A DNA stretch of 21,324 bases from an uncultured Clostridia bacterium. GTDB lineage: Bacteria > Bacillota > Clostridia > TANB77 > CAG-508. The position numbers were made by a program, and so were the translations under genes. Position 1 is the first letter of the stretch, and each line of letters begins with the position of its first letter. Under the pieces are notes generated by a model. It was given only the letters and a program-made list of their open reading frames with translations. It was not told the DNA's origin and did not search any database. Shown in pieces: positions 13,277-19,966 of the stretch. Location: assembly GCA_944391895.1 (NCBI GenBank), contig CALXVF010000003.1, forward strand, positions 1 to 21,324. Direction: 5' to 3'.

Positions 13277-15154
13277 TTATCTCCTATTCATAGTTTCTAA
13301 GTAAATTAATAATACTGATATATCTGCTGGTGAAACCCCAGAAATCCTTGAAGCTTGACCTACAGAAGCTGGCTTTACTTTATTTAATTTCTGTCTTGCC
13401 TCTAATCTTAATCCTTTAATATCTTCATAGTCAATATTTTCTGGTAATTTTTTATACTCTAACTTCTTAAATTTTTCAACTTGTTCTTTTTCTAAGTTAA
13501 TGTATCCTGCATACTTTACTTGAATTCCTACCTCTTCTGCTTCTCTTTTTGAAAGTATTGGTCTTTCACTATCTATTTCAGCTAATTTAGCATAGTCTAA
13601 TTCCGGTCTCTTTAGTAAATCAGATAGTTTTATACCTGTAGTAAGCGGACTTGTATTAAATTTCAATAAGAAATCATTAACTTCTTTAGTTGGCTTAATT
13701 ATAGTATTTTTAAGTCTTTCTATTTCTTTTTCAATATTTTGCTTTTTTATTAAAAATTTATTATATCTCTTATCAGATATTAGACCTACTCTATGTCCAA
13801 TATCACATAGCCTTAAATCTGCATTATCTTGCCTTAAAAGTAATCTATATTCTGCTCTAGAAGTCATCATTCTATATGGTTCATTAGTTCCTTTTGTTAC
13901 AATATCATCAATTAAAACTCCAATATATGCTTGTGATCTATCTAGTATAATTGGCTCTTCTCCTTTTATCTCTAAAGATGCATTAATTCCGGCAATAAGG
14001 CCTTGTGCTGCAGCTTCTTCGTATCCAGATGTACCATTTATTTGACCGGCAAAAAACATACCTTTAATTCTTTTATGTTCCAAAGATAATTTTAATTCTT
14101 GTGGATCTATACAATCATACTCTATCGCATATGCTGGTCTAGTAAATTCAACATTTTCCATACCTGGAACAGTCCTATACATCGCTATTTGCACGTCTTC
14201 TGGTAAAGATGAGCTCATTCCTTGAACATACATTTCATCAGTATCTCTTCCTACTGGTTCAATAAAAATTTGATGTCTTTCTTTATCGGCAAATCTTACA
14301 ACTTTATCTTCTATTGAAGGACAATATCTAGGTCCTGTACCATGTATTTTTCCTGAATATAATGGTGATCTACTTAAATTTTCACGAATAATTTCATGAG
14401 TTTTAGCATTTGTATATGTTAAATAACAATCCATTTGCTCTTTATCAACGCTATTTTCATCATCCATAGAAAATAATTCTGTATTAGGATCTCCTTTTTG
14501 TATCTCCATCTTAGAAAAATCTAGACTTCTTCTATTTACTCTAGCTGGAGTTCCAGTTTTAAATCTATTAATCTTAATTCCTAAATTATTTAGTACATCT
14601 GATAATTTTTCAGAAGCAGCAACTCCATCTGGGCCACTAGAATAATGTGTTTCTCCTATATGTATTGTACCTTTTAAATATGTTCCTGTTGCTAAAATAA
14701 CTGATTTTACATTATATATAGCTCCAACGTTTGTTTCAACCCATTTAACTGCATCTTTTTCAACATTAATATTTACTATCTCAGCTTGTTTCAAATATAA
14801 ATTCTCTTGTTTTTCTAATGTTTTCTTCATTTCTGCTTGATATTTTTTTCTATCTGCTTGTGCTCTTAATGAATATACTGCTGGTCCTTTTGAAGTGTTA
14901 AGCATCTTAAGCTGTACATAAGTTTTATCTATATTTTTTCCCATTTCTCCACCCAAGCAGTCAATTTCTCTTACAATATGCCCTTTAGAACTTCCTCCAA
15001 TATGAGGATTACAAGGCATATTAGCCACTGCCTCCAAGCTGATAGAAAATACTAAAGTTTTCATTCCCATTCTAGCACAAGCAAGCCCAGCTTCACATCC
15101 AGCATGACCTGCACCAATAACTGCAACATCATAATCTCCTGCAAAATAATTCAT
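13277..15154 (-). CDS. mnmG: tRNA uridine-34 5-carboxymethylaminomethyl-modifying enzyme MnmG (GidA)
   Basis: MnmG is an FAD- and NADH-dependent enzyme that, with MnmE, installs the carboxymethylaminomethyl group at C5 of wobble uridine 34 in several tRNAs. The 625-residue length is normal. The FAD dinucleotide-binding motif VIGAGHAGCEAG is at 12-23. Family blocks include MPCNPHIGG with a conserved cysteine, the second cysteine in RYCPSIEDKV, FAGQINGTSGYEEAAAQG, and the C-terminal KPASVGQASRISGVSPADI that contacts MnmE and tRNA. The ATG follows GGAGG at five bases. It heads an mnmG-rsmG unit. The 245-base gap upstream holds two possible promoters, one with overlapping DnaA-box-like sites. Confidence 0.96.
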   Translation of the reverse strand: MNYFAGDYDVAVIGAGHAGCEAGLACARMGMKTLVFSISLEAVANMPCNPHIGGSSKGHIVREIDCLGGEMGKNIDKTYVQLKMLNTSKGPAVYSLRAQADRKKYQAEMKKTLEKQENLYLKQAEIVNINVEKDAVKWVETNVGAIYNVKSVILATGTYLKGTIHIGETHYSSGPDGVAASEKLSDVLNNLGIKINRFKTGTPARVNRRSLDFSKMEIQKGDPNTELFSMDDENSVDKEQMDCYLTYTNAKTHEIIRENLSRSPLYSGKIHGTGPRYCPSIEDKVVRFADKERHQIFIEPVGRDTDEMYVQGMSSSLPEDVQIAMYRTVPGMENVEFTRPAYAIEYDCIDPQELKLSLEHKRIKGMFFAGQINGTSGYEEAAAQGLIAGINASLEIKGEEPIILDRSQAYIGVLIDDIVTKGTNEPYRMMTSRAEYRLLLRQDNADLRLCDIGHRVGLISDKRYNKFLIKKQNIEKEIERLKNTIIKPTKEVNDFLLKFNTSPLTTGIKLSDLLKRPELDYAKLAEIDSERPILSKREAEEVGIQVKYAGYINLEKEQVEKFKKLEYKKLPENIDYEDIKGLRLEARQKLNKVKPASVGQASRISGVSPADISVLLIYLETMNRR

Positions 15155-15189
15155 ATATTCCTCCGTTTTCTTTTTCTTATTTATTTTAA

Positions 15190-15219
15190 ATTATACTATC
15201 CACATCTTCCACATGTGAC
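15190..15219 (-). promoter_or_regulatory. candidate proximal mnmG promoter overlapped by DnaA-box-like sites
   Basis: On the minus strand a perfect -10 TATAAT (15190-15195) would start transcription near 15183, 29 bases before the mnmG ATG. The -35 is weak (GTCACA at 15214-15219 with an 18-base spacer). The spacer is almost wholly filled by two near-consensus DnaA boxes. Confidence 0.45.
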
Positions 15220-15249
15220 ACACTGTCAACCAAAAGGGACACCCTTGGT
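15196..15249. other. DnaA-box-like pair and clustered inverted repeats upstream of mnmG
   Basis: Within a 245-base intergenic gap this patch is much richer in G/C than its flanks. It contains CTATCCACA (15196-15204, 8 of 9 matches to TTATCCACA) and TCTTCCACA (15205-15213, 7 of 9) back to back. These are followed by palindrome CACATGTG (15210-15217), TGACACACTGTCA (15216-15228), and ACCAA/TTGGT with GGG/CCC around ACA (15229-15249). The rest of the gap (15250-15363) is T-rich with nothing else clear. Function is unknown. Confidence 0.5.
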
Positions 15250-15363
15250 AAGTATGAAACACAAACTTTTTTATTTCAAAACTCAGATTTTAATTTTCTC
15301 CTATTTTTCAAAGAAACTTTAAAATTACTTTTCCAAATTTCTCTAGTTACCCAAGGCTTTCGT

Positions 15364-15392
15364 CTTATATGTTTGCTTAGAAATTTCGTCAA
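15364..15392 (-). promoter_or_regulatory. distal mnmG promoter candidate
   Basis: On the minus strand TTGACG (15387-15392) and TATAAG (15364-15369) are 17 bases apart, directly after the mnmE stop. It would give mnmG a leader of about 200 bases that includes the inverted repeats at 15205-15249. Confidence 0.55.
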
Positions 15393-15399
15393 CTTTTTT

Positions 15400-16773
15400 C
15401 TATTTTCCCAAACAAAATTTCGAGAAAATTTCATCAATAATATTCTGTGAAACATTTTCTCCAGTAATCTCTCCTAAATCACTTAAAGCCTCTTTTATAT
15501 GAATACTTATTATATCCACCGGCATTAAAGATTCTATAGTCTCCATAGCCTTTTCAATATTTTCTTTCGCCTTTCTTATCTGTGTTTTATGCCTTTCATT
15601 AGTTATTAACAATTCATTATTATTAGATATTTCATTAAATTGAAATAATTTTAGTATTTCTTCATATAATTCATCTAATCCATTTCCAAATTTAGCAGAT
15701 AATTTAATTGTAGGTTTACATAAATTTGAAATTTCTTTTTCATTATACTCATTATTCAGATTTATGTCAACTTTGTTTAGTATTATAATTGCCTTTTTAT
15801 CCTTAATAAAATCTAAAATCTTTCTATCATTCTCATCTAGTTCTCTAGAATTATCAAAAATAGCAATAATTAAATCTGCTGAATCGGCTAATTTCATGCT
15901 TTTTTCAATTCCTAATTTTTCTATTACATTATCAGTTTCTCTAATCCCTGCTGTATCTATTAGTTTTAAAGCAATTCCATTAATATTTATATATTCCTCA
16001 ATGCTATCTCTTGTTGTACCTTCAATATCACTTACAATGGCTCTATCTTCTTTTAACATCAAATTTAAAAGTGATGATTTTCCAGCATTTGGCTTACCTA
16101 AAATAACTGTTTTTATTCCATTTCTAAGTATTTTTCCTTTTTCAAATGAGCCTTCTAATTTTTCTAATAGTCCTTTTATCTTTTTTAGATGTTCCAGTGC
16201 TTCCACATTAGTAACTTCTTCTACATCATACTCTGGATAATCTATTGTAACTTCAATATTTACCATTATATCTAGCATTTCTTGCTCTATTTCTTTTATT
16301 TTAGTAGATAAGTATCCTTCTAATTGATTTATTGACTCTTTTGCTTCCATTTCAGACTTAGAGTTTATTAAGTCTATTATACTTTCTGCTTGAGATAAAT
16401 CTATTCTTCCATTTAAAAATGCTCTTTTAGTAAATTCTCCTGGACTAGCAAGCTCTGCACCATTTTCTAAACATATTTCTAATATTCTTTTTTCAACAAT
16501 CATTCCTCCATGTGAATTAATTTCACACATATCTTCTGTAGTATAACTTTTTGGCGAAACAAAATATGATACTAATACTTCATCTATTATTTCATTATTT
16601 TTTGGATTAATAATATTTCCATATTTAATACTGTATCCTTTTATTTCATTACTTTTATTTTTTGGTCTAAATATTTTTTCTATAATATTAAATGTATTTT
16701 TTCCTGATAATCTTATAATTCCTATTCCACCATTTCCGGTGCTAGTTGAAATTGCCGCAATTGTATTTTCCAT
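15400..16773 (-). CDS. mnmE: tRNA modification GTPase MnmE (TrmE)
   Basis: MnmE is a homodimeric GTPase that binds a formyl-tetrahydrofolate derivative and works with MnmG on wobble uridine 34. The 457-residue length is normal. The N-terminal folate-binding domain starts with the typical DTIAAISTSTG-like sequence and PGEFTKRAFLNGRIDLSQAE (111-130). The inserted G domain has G1 GKPNAGKSS (226-234), G2 EGTTRD (251-256), G3 DTAG (273-276) and G4 NKVD (about 337). The C-terminus ends in CLGK (454-457), carrying the family's essential cysteine motif. The ATG follows AAGGAGTG by about six bases. It has its own promoter candidate, and a promoter for mnmG begins right after its stop. Confidence 0.96.
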   Translation of the reverse strand: MENTIAAISTSTGNGGIGIIRLSGKNTFNIIEKIFRPKNKSNEIKGYSIKYGNIINPKNNEIIDEVLVSYFVSPKSYTTEDMCEINSHGGMIVEKRILEICLENGAELASPGEFTKRAFLNGRIDLSQAESIIDLINSKSEMEAKESINQLEGYLSTKIKEIEQEMLDIMVNIEVTIDYPEYDVEEVTNVEALEHLKKIKGLLEKLEGSFEKGKILRNGIKTVILGKPNAGKSSLLNLMLKEDRAIVSDIEGTTRDSIEEYININGIALKLIDTAGIRETDNVIEKLGIEKSMKLADSADLIIAIFDNSRELDENDRKILDFIKDKKAIIILNKVDINLNNEYNEKEISNLCKPTIKLSAKFGNGLDELYEEILKLFQFNEISNNNELLITNERHKTQIRKAKENIEKAMETIESLMPVDIISIHIKEALSDLGEITGENVSQNIIDEIFSKFCLGK

Positions 16774-16848
16774 TTGACACTCCTTTTTTCATTTTTATTA
16801 TTTGCTTTTAAAATCGTCATATTTAAATTTTAATGTTTTTAATATAAA

Positions 16849-16877
16849 AGTATATGTTTTAAATATAAAAATGTCTT
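16849..16877 (-). promoter_or_regulatory. candidate mnmE promoter
   Basis: On the minus strand AAGACA (16872-16877) and TATACT (16849-16854) are 17 bases apart, giving a leader of about 70 bases. A separate promoter is needed because a strong terminator follows jag. The rest of the leader is AT-rich; a short palindrome TCTCGTGAGA lies upstream near 16890. Confidence 0.5.
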
Positions 16878-16907
16878 ATTTTTGATTCTCGTGAGACGAA
16901 TTTTATC

Positions 16908-17308
16908 AAAATTTTTATTATTTATTTCTATTTTTTTATTTTATTATTTTTTATTTTAATTTATTTTTATTTTTTATTATTTTTTTTAATTGTTTTTATT
17001 TTTAATTATTTTTTATTTTTATTATTTTAATTATTTTTATTTTTAATTTTTTTATTATTTTTATTTTTAATTATTTTTATTTATTTTTTTATTTTAATTT
17101 ATTTTTTATTTTAATTATTTTTTATTTTAATTATTTTTTATTTTAATTATTTTTTATTTTAATTTATTTTAATTATTTTTATTTTTTATTTATTTTTATT
17201 TTTAATTATTTTTATTTTAATTATTTTTATTTTAATTTATTTTTATTTTAATTATTTTTATTTTAATTATTTTTATTTTATTTTTTATTTATTTAATATT
17301 AATAAAAA
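16908..17308. repeat. AT-only low-complexity tract with 15-16 bp tandem repeats
   Basis: This 401-base stretch contains only two G/C bases (C16928 and G16992); 16993-17308 has none. The + strand is T-rich, built of T4-T8 runs broken by single or paired A. Four perfect tandem copies of a 16-bp unit (ATTTTTTATTTTAATT) occupy 17101-17164. Five copies of a related 15-16 bp unit (TTATTTTTATTTTAA) occupy 17206-17280. It fills the gap between the jag terminator and the mnmE promoter region, and contains no gene. The function is unknown; options include a DNA-unwinding or bent region, a nucleoid-protein site, or simple replication slippage. Confidence 0.9.
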
Positions 17309-17356
17309 GTCAAAGTAAGATTGTTTATTTCTAAACTAAATCTCGAACTTTGACTT
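17301..17356 (-). terminator. strong terminator of the rpmH-jag operon
   Basis: On the minus strand AAGTCAAAGT (17347-17356) pairs perfectly with ACTTTGACTT (17307-17316). Inside it AGATT/AATCT and GTTTA/TAAAC close on a GAAA tetraloop, giving about 20 pairs. T-rich sequence follows. It starts 10 bases after the jag stop. Confidence 0.85.
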
Positions 17357-17366
17357 CGATATTTTT

Positions 17367-18047
17367 TTATTGTTTTTTATCTATTACTATTCTTCTTCTA
17401 GGTTCTTCACCTATACTATATGTTGTTACATAATCGCTATTCTGTAGTTCCGTATGTAAAATCTTTCTTTCATAAGATGACATAGGTTCTAAAACAATTT
17501 TTTTACCATTTCTTTTTACTGTTTTTTCTAATTTTTTTGCTAATTCTTTTAATGTTTCTTCTCTTTTTTCTTTATATCCACCTACATCAACTAAAACCTT
17601 AACTCTATTTACTACATTTTTATTTCCTATAGCTGATATTATGGTTTGTAAAGCTTTTATAGTTTCTCCTCTATATCCAATTAATTTTGAAGAATTATTT
17701 CCTTTTATTTCGATATTAATTGATTTATTTTCCTTTGATATAACATATTCTAAATCTTTAATTTGATTTACGAAATTATTTAAGAATTTTTCAATATTTT
17801 CTTCACATTTTTCTATATCTTCTGGAGTTACATTATCTTCTTTTTCTTTTCTTACTTCTTTCTTCCCTTTTTTTAATGTCATTTCAACTTTTACTATTCT
17901 AGGTTCTAATATGCTAAAAAAGCTTCTTTTTTCTTCATTTTCTAAAACTTTTATTTCTACATCTTCTCTTCTACATTTTAATTGTTTTAAACCTTTTTCA
18001 ATAGCTTCTGTTGAAGTTTTACCCTCCACTATAATTGCTTTTTCCAT
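17367..18047 (-). CDS. jag: RNA-binding protein Jag/KhpB (SpoIIIJ-associated)
   Basis: Jag, also called KhpB or EloR, is a cytoplasmic RNA-binding protein that in Firmicutes partners with KhpA and affects cell elongation and division. The 226-residue protein has a Jag N-terminal domain (1-55, IIVEGKTSTEAIEKGL and SFFSIL), a lysine/glutamate-rich linker (58-90), a KH domain with GYRG at 124-127, and an R3H domain (about 165-226) with ERKILHTELQ and VTTYSIGEEPRRRIVI. Relatives usually have a more basic GxxG loop such as GKRG; here the second position is tyrosine, still within the GxxG pattern. It begins three bases after yidC with a strong GAGGAGG site. It is the last gene of the rpmH operon. 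Confidence 0.95.
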   Translation of the reverse strand: MEKAIIVEGKTSTEAIEKGLKQLKCRREDVEIKVLENEEKRSFFSILEPRIVKVEMTLKKGKKEVRKEKEDNVTPEDIEKCEENIEKFLNNFVNQIKDLEYVISKENKSINIEIKGNNSSKLIGYRGETIKALQTIISAIGNKNVVNRVKVLVDVGGYKEKREETLKELAKKLEKTVKRNGKKIVLEPMSSYERKILHTELQNSDYVTTYSIGEEPRRRIVIDKKQ

Positions 18048-18050
18048 TAA

Positions 18051-18929
18051 TTATGCCTCCTCTTTTTTCATAAACTTATTAAGTATAAGTCTTTCACATA
18101 ATTGTAATATATTTTTTACTAGCCAATATAATGATAATCCTAAAGGTGCGATTACAGCAATGGCAATAGACATAATTGGCATCATATAATTCATACTGTT
18201 TGTCATCTGTTGCATACTTTGAAGTTGTTCATCAACAGATTCTTCTTTGCTTCCGTCTGTAAGAGCATTCTTTTGCTTGATTTTTTCTTTTTCCTCTTTT
18301 TCTTTTTGTCTCTGTTCTTTAGTTTTATTTAAATTCGTCATAATTTTGATATTAACAAAAGTTGTAATAACATATAATATTGGAATTATTAAAACTTTTA
18401 TATCACTAAGATTTTGCATTGGTACTTTGCTTAAATCTAATCCCAAGAAATTCATATTAATATATACATTTTCGTCTTCATCAGCTTTTTCTTCTATTAT
18501 TTTTATTTCTGGATATGATGAAGATTCTCCACTTTCAGTTATTTCTTGTTGATAATTTTCCAAAATTGCTGGATCTACTTTCTTCATATATGTTAAAGGT
18601 CTACTTACTAAATAAAATACTGATAAAAATAATATTAATTGTATAATTGAGCTTAGACATCCTGAAAAAGGACTAACTTTCTCTTTCTTATATAATCCCA
18701 TGACTTCTTGATTTAAAAGTTCTGGATTATTTTTATATTTTACTTGCAACTTCTGCATTTCTTGTTGTATTTTTGCAGATTTTTTCAATGATTTCTGCTG
18801 TTTTATAGATAGTGGTAATAAAACTACTTGTAAAATAACAGAAAATAATATAATTGCCCATCCATAATTTTGTAACCATGTATACAAAAAGTTTAATAGA
18901 TAGCCAAAAAGATTCGCTAAAAATCCCAT
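18051..18929 (-). CDS. yidC: membrane protein insertase YidC (SpoIIIJ-type)
   Basis: YidC inserts and folds inner-membrane proteins alone or with Sec. This 292-residue form has five likely membrane segments: near 3-20, 22-43 (YGWAIILFSVILQVVLLPLS), 93-113, 180-200 and 249-277. The cytoplasmic hairpin between segments (KQQKSLKKSAKIQQEMQKLQ) is typical. There is no lipobox cysteine, unlike B. subtilis SpoIIIJ. An acidic extracytoplasmic loop (about residues 128-165, rich in E, S and D) is longer than usual and looks variable. A charged insert (about 204-235) precedes the last segments. The start overlaps the yidD stop by one base (TAATG) and has a GGGAG site. Whether it has a sporulation-specific role as SpoIIIJ does cannot be told from sequence. 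Confidence 0.93.
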   Translation of the reverse strand: MGFLANLFGYLLNFLYTWLQNYGWAIILFSVILQVVLLPLSIKQQKSLKKSAKIQQEMQKLQVKYKNNPELLNQEVMGLYKKEKVSPFSGCLSSIIQLILFLSVFYLVSRPLTYMKKVDPAILENYQQEITESGESSSYPEIKIIEEKADEDENVYINMNFLGLDLSKVPMQNLSDIKVLIIPILYVITTFVNIKIMTNLNKTKEQRQKEKEEKEKIKQKNALTDGSKEESVDEQLQSMQQMTNSMNYMMPIMSIAIAVIAPLGLSLYWLVKNILQLCERLILNKFMKKEEA

Positions 18930-19162
18930 TATTTATCTCCCTTCATTTTTAATGGATCATATCCTCCTTTAGAAAAAGGATTACATTTTAATATTCTTTT
19001 TATTCCTAGTAATCCCCCTTTTATGCATCCATATTCTTCAATTGCTTGCTTTGTGTACTCAGAACATGTAGGATAAAATTTGCAATTGATTCCATTAGAT
19101 GATAATCCTGGGGATATCCATTTTTGATAAACTTCAATTAACCAAATTAGAAATTTTTTCAT
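18929..19162 (-). CDS. yidD: membrane protein insertion efficiency factor YidD
   Basis: YidD is a small amphipathic protein at the inner face of the membrane that aids YidC-dependent insertion. The 77-residue length is typical. Diagnostic sequences are WISPGL (15-20), CKFYPTCSEY (27-36) and RILKCNPFSKGGYDP (56-70), with the three conserved cysteines C27, C33 and C60. Its ATG overlaps the rnpA stop (ATGA) and has only a weak AGGG site, so translation is probably coupled to rnpA. It overlaps yidC by one base. Confidence 0.95.
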   Translation of the reverse strand: MKKFLIWLIEVYQKWISPGLSSNGINCKFYPTCSEYTKQAIEEYGCIKGGLLGIKRILKCNPFSKGGYDPLKMKGDK

Positions 19163-19500
19163 TTTTTTAGCCCTGAATTTAAAAATATTCTTTTAATATC
19201 CTCTAAAATTATACTATATGATAAGTCTTCTATATCTGCTTTCTTATTCCATATAATAACTATATCATAGCCTTTTATACAATTATTTATATTTTTCTGG
19301 TATGCCGCTCTTATAACTCTTTTTATTCTATTTCTTTTTACTGCATTACAAAGCTTAGAGCTTAAAGCTATACCTAATCTATTATCTTGATATTTGTTCT
19401 TTAATATGTATATTATAACTTGATTCCCTATATAATATTTACCTTTATTAAAAACATTTTTAAATTCATAATTTAATTTTAATGTATTTAATCTTTTCAT
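19159..19500 (-). CDS. rnpA: ribonuclease P protein component RnpA
   Basis: RnpA is the protein subunit of RNase P, which trims tRNA 5' leaders. The 113-residue product has the RNR motif region KRNRIKRVIR (55-64) that contacts the catalytic RNA, and the family's N-terminal hydrophobic cleft (LNYEFKNVFNKG). The start at 19500 is preferred because AAGG lies nine bases upstream; an ATG two codons earlier (19506) is only three bases from that site. A terminator-type hairpin lies directly upstream between rpmH and rnpA. The stop overlaps the yidD start by four bases. Confidence 0.94.
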   Translation of the reverse strand: MKRLNTLKLNYEFKNVFNKGKYYIGNQVIIYILKNKYQDNRLGIALSSKLCNAVKRNRIKRVIRAAYQKNINNCIKGYDIVIIWNKKADIEDLSYSIILEDIKRIFLNSGLKK

Positions 19501-19513
19501 ATTCATATACCTT

Positions 19514-19538
19514 AAAAAAGGTCACCATCAATGTGACC
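19514..19538 (-). terminator. intercistronic terminator between rpmH and rnpA
   Basis: On the minus strand GGTCAC (19533-19538) and GTGACC (19520-19525) form a perfect 6-bp stem around a 7-base loop, followed by six T (19514-19519). The rnpA AAGG ribosome-binding site follows at once. It probably limits read-through so rnpA is made at a lower level than rpmH. Confidence 0.82.
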
Positions 19539-19553
19539 TCAATAAAAAATGCC

Positions 19554-19688
19554 TTACGCACTTAATTTTTTTCTTCCCTTTGCACGTCTTGCTTTTAATA
19601 CATTTCTTCCTTGTCTAGTAGACATTCTTTTCATAAATCCATGTTCTTTTTGAGCTTGTCTCTTTTTTGGTTGATAAGTTCTTTTCAT
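19554..19688 (-). CDS. rpmH: 50S ribosomal protein L34
   Basis: L34 is a small basic protein of the large ribosomal subunit. The 44-residue product reads MKRTYQPKKRQAQKEHGFMK followed by RMSTRQGRNVLKARRAKGR and ends KKLSA, which is a full-length, clearly matching L34. A GGAGGT site lies nine bases before the ATG, and a good promoter is about 55 bases further up. As in most bacteria it is divergent from dnaA and first in the rnpA-yidD-yidC-jag operon. A terminator hairpin follows 15 bases after the stop. Confidence 0.97.
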   Translation of the reverse strand: MKRTYQPKKRQAQKEHGFMKRMSTRQGRNVLKARRAKGRKKLSA

Positions 19689-19740
19689 TTATATTGCACC
19701 TCCAATTCTATTGCAAAATATTAATTCAATCGTAATACCT

Positions 19741-19770
19741 ATTATAACCCTTAAATGCCAATTATGTCAA
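19741..19770 (-). promoter_or_regulatory. rpmH operon promoter
   Basis: On the minus strand a perfect -35 TTGACA (19765-19770) and perfect -10 TATAAT (19741-19746) are 18 bases apart. It is the best match to the sigma-A consensus in the window, fitting a ribosomal-protein gene. Confidence 0.82.
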
Positions 19771-19812
19771 TAGAAATAGGGTAAATTTTTTTATAATTTA
19801 TTCCATTTTTAC

Positions 19813-19842
19813 TTGACTAATTATTACAATTTTTGATATTAT
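19813..19842 (+). promoter_or_regulatory. dnaA promoter candidate
   Basis: TTGACT (19813-19818) and TATTAT (19837-19842) are 18 bases apart. The transcript would carry a leader of about 115 bases that includes the two DnaA boxes, allowing autoregulation. Confidence 0.6.
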
Positions 19843-19894
19843 TATAGCAAAATATGAGATTAAAAAGATACTAAAGAAAATGTTATTTAAGTAC

Positions 19895-19926
19895 TTTTCC
19901 ACAATTTATGCATAAGTTGTGGATAT
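19895..19926. other. oriC: inverted pair of DnaA boxes in the origin region upstream of dnaA
   Basis: TTTTCCACA (19895-19903) and, on the opposite strand, ATATCCACA (19918-19926) each match the TTATCCACA consensus at 8 of 9 positions. They point toward each other around a TTATGCATAA centre. The whole gap between rpmH and dnaA (19689-19966) is AT-rich and carries both divergent promoters. By position and gene context it is one half of a Bacillota-type bipartite origin; the other half would lie after dnaA, beyond the window. Confidence 0.65.
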
Positions 19927-19966
19927 TAAATAACTTTTTTATTTTGCAATTAAGGGGTTGAAGCAA

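Noticed and set aside
15205..15249. A parS site (16-bp ParB palindrome) in the mnmG upstream palindromes.
   Set aside because: The centre is CACATGTG rather than CACGTG, and the outer bases do not fit the TGTTTCACGTGAAACA consensus. No parS was seen anywhere in the window.
15764..16240. Long plus-strand reading frame of 158 codons inside mnmE, and similar antisense frames elsewhere.
   Set aside because: They are hydrophobic shadow frames opposite well-identified genes, have no ribosome-binding site and match no family.
16908..17308. A CRISPR array or protein-coding repeats in the AT tract.
   Set aside because: Repeats are contiguous with no unique spacers and almost no G/C. No reading frame with a ribosome-binding site is present.
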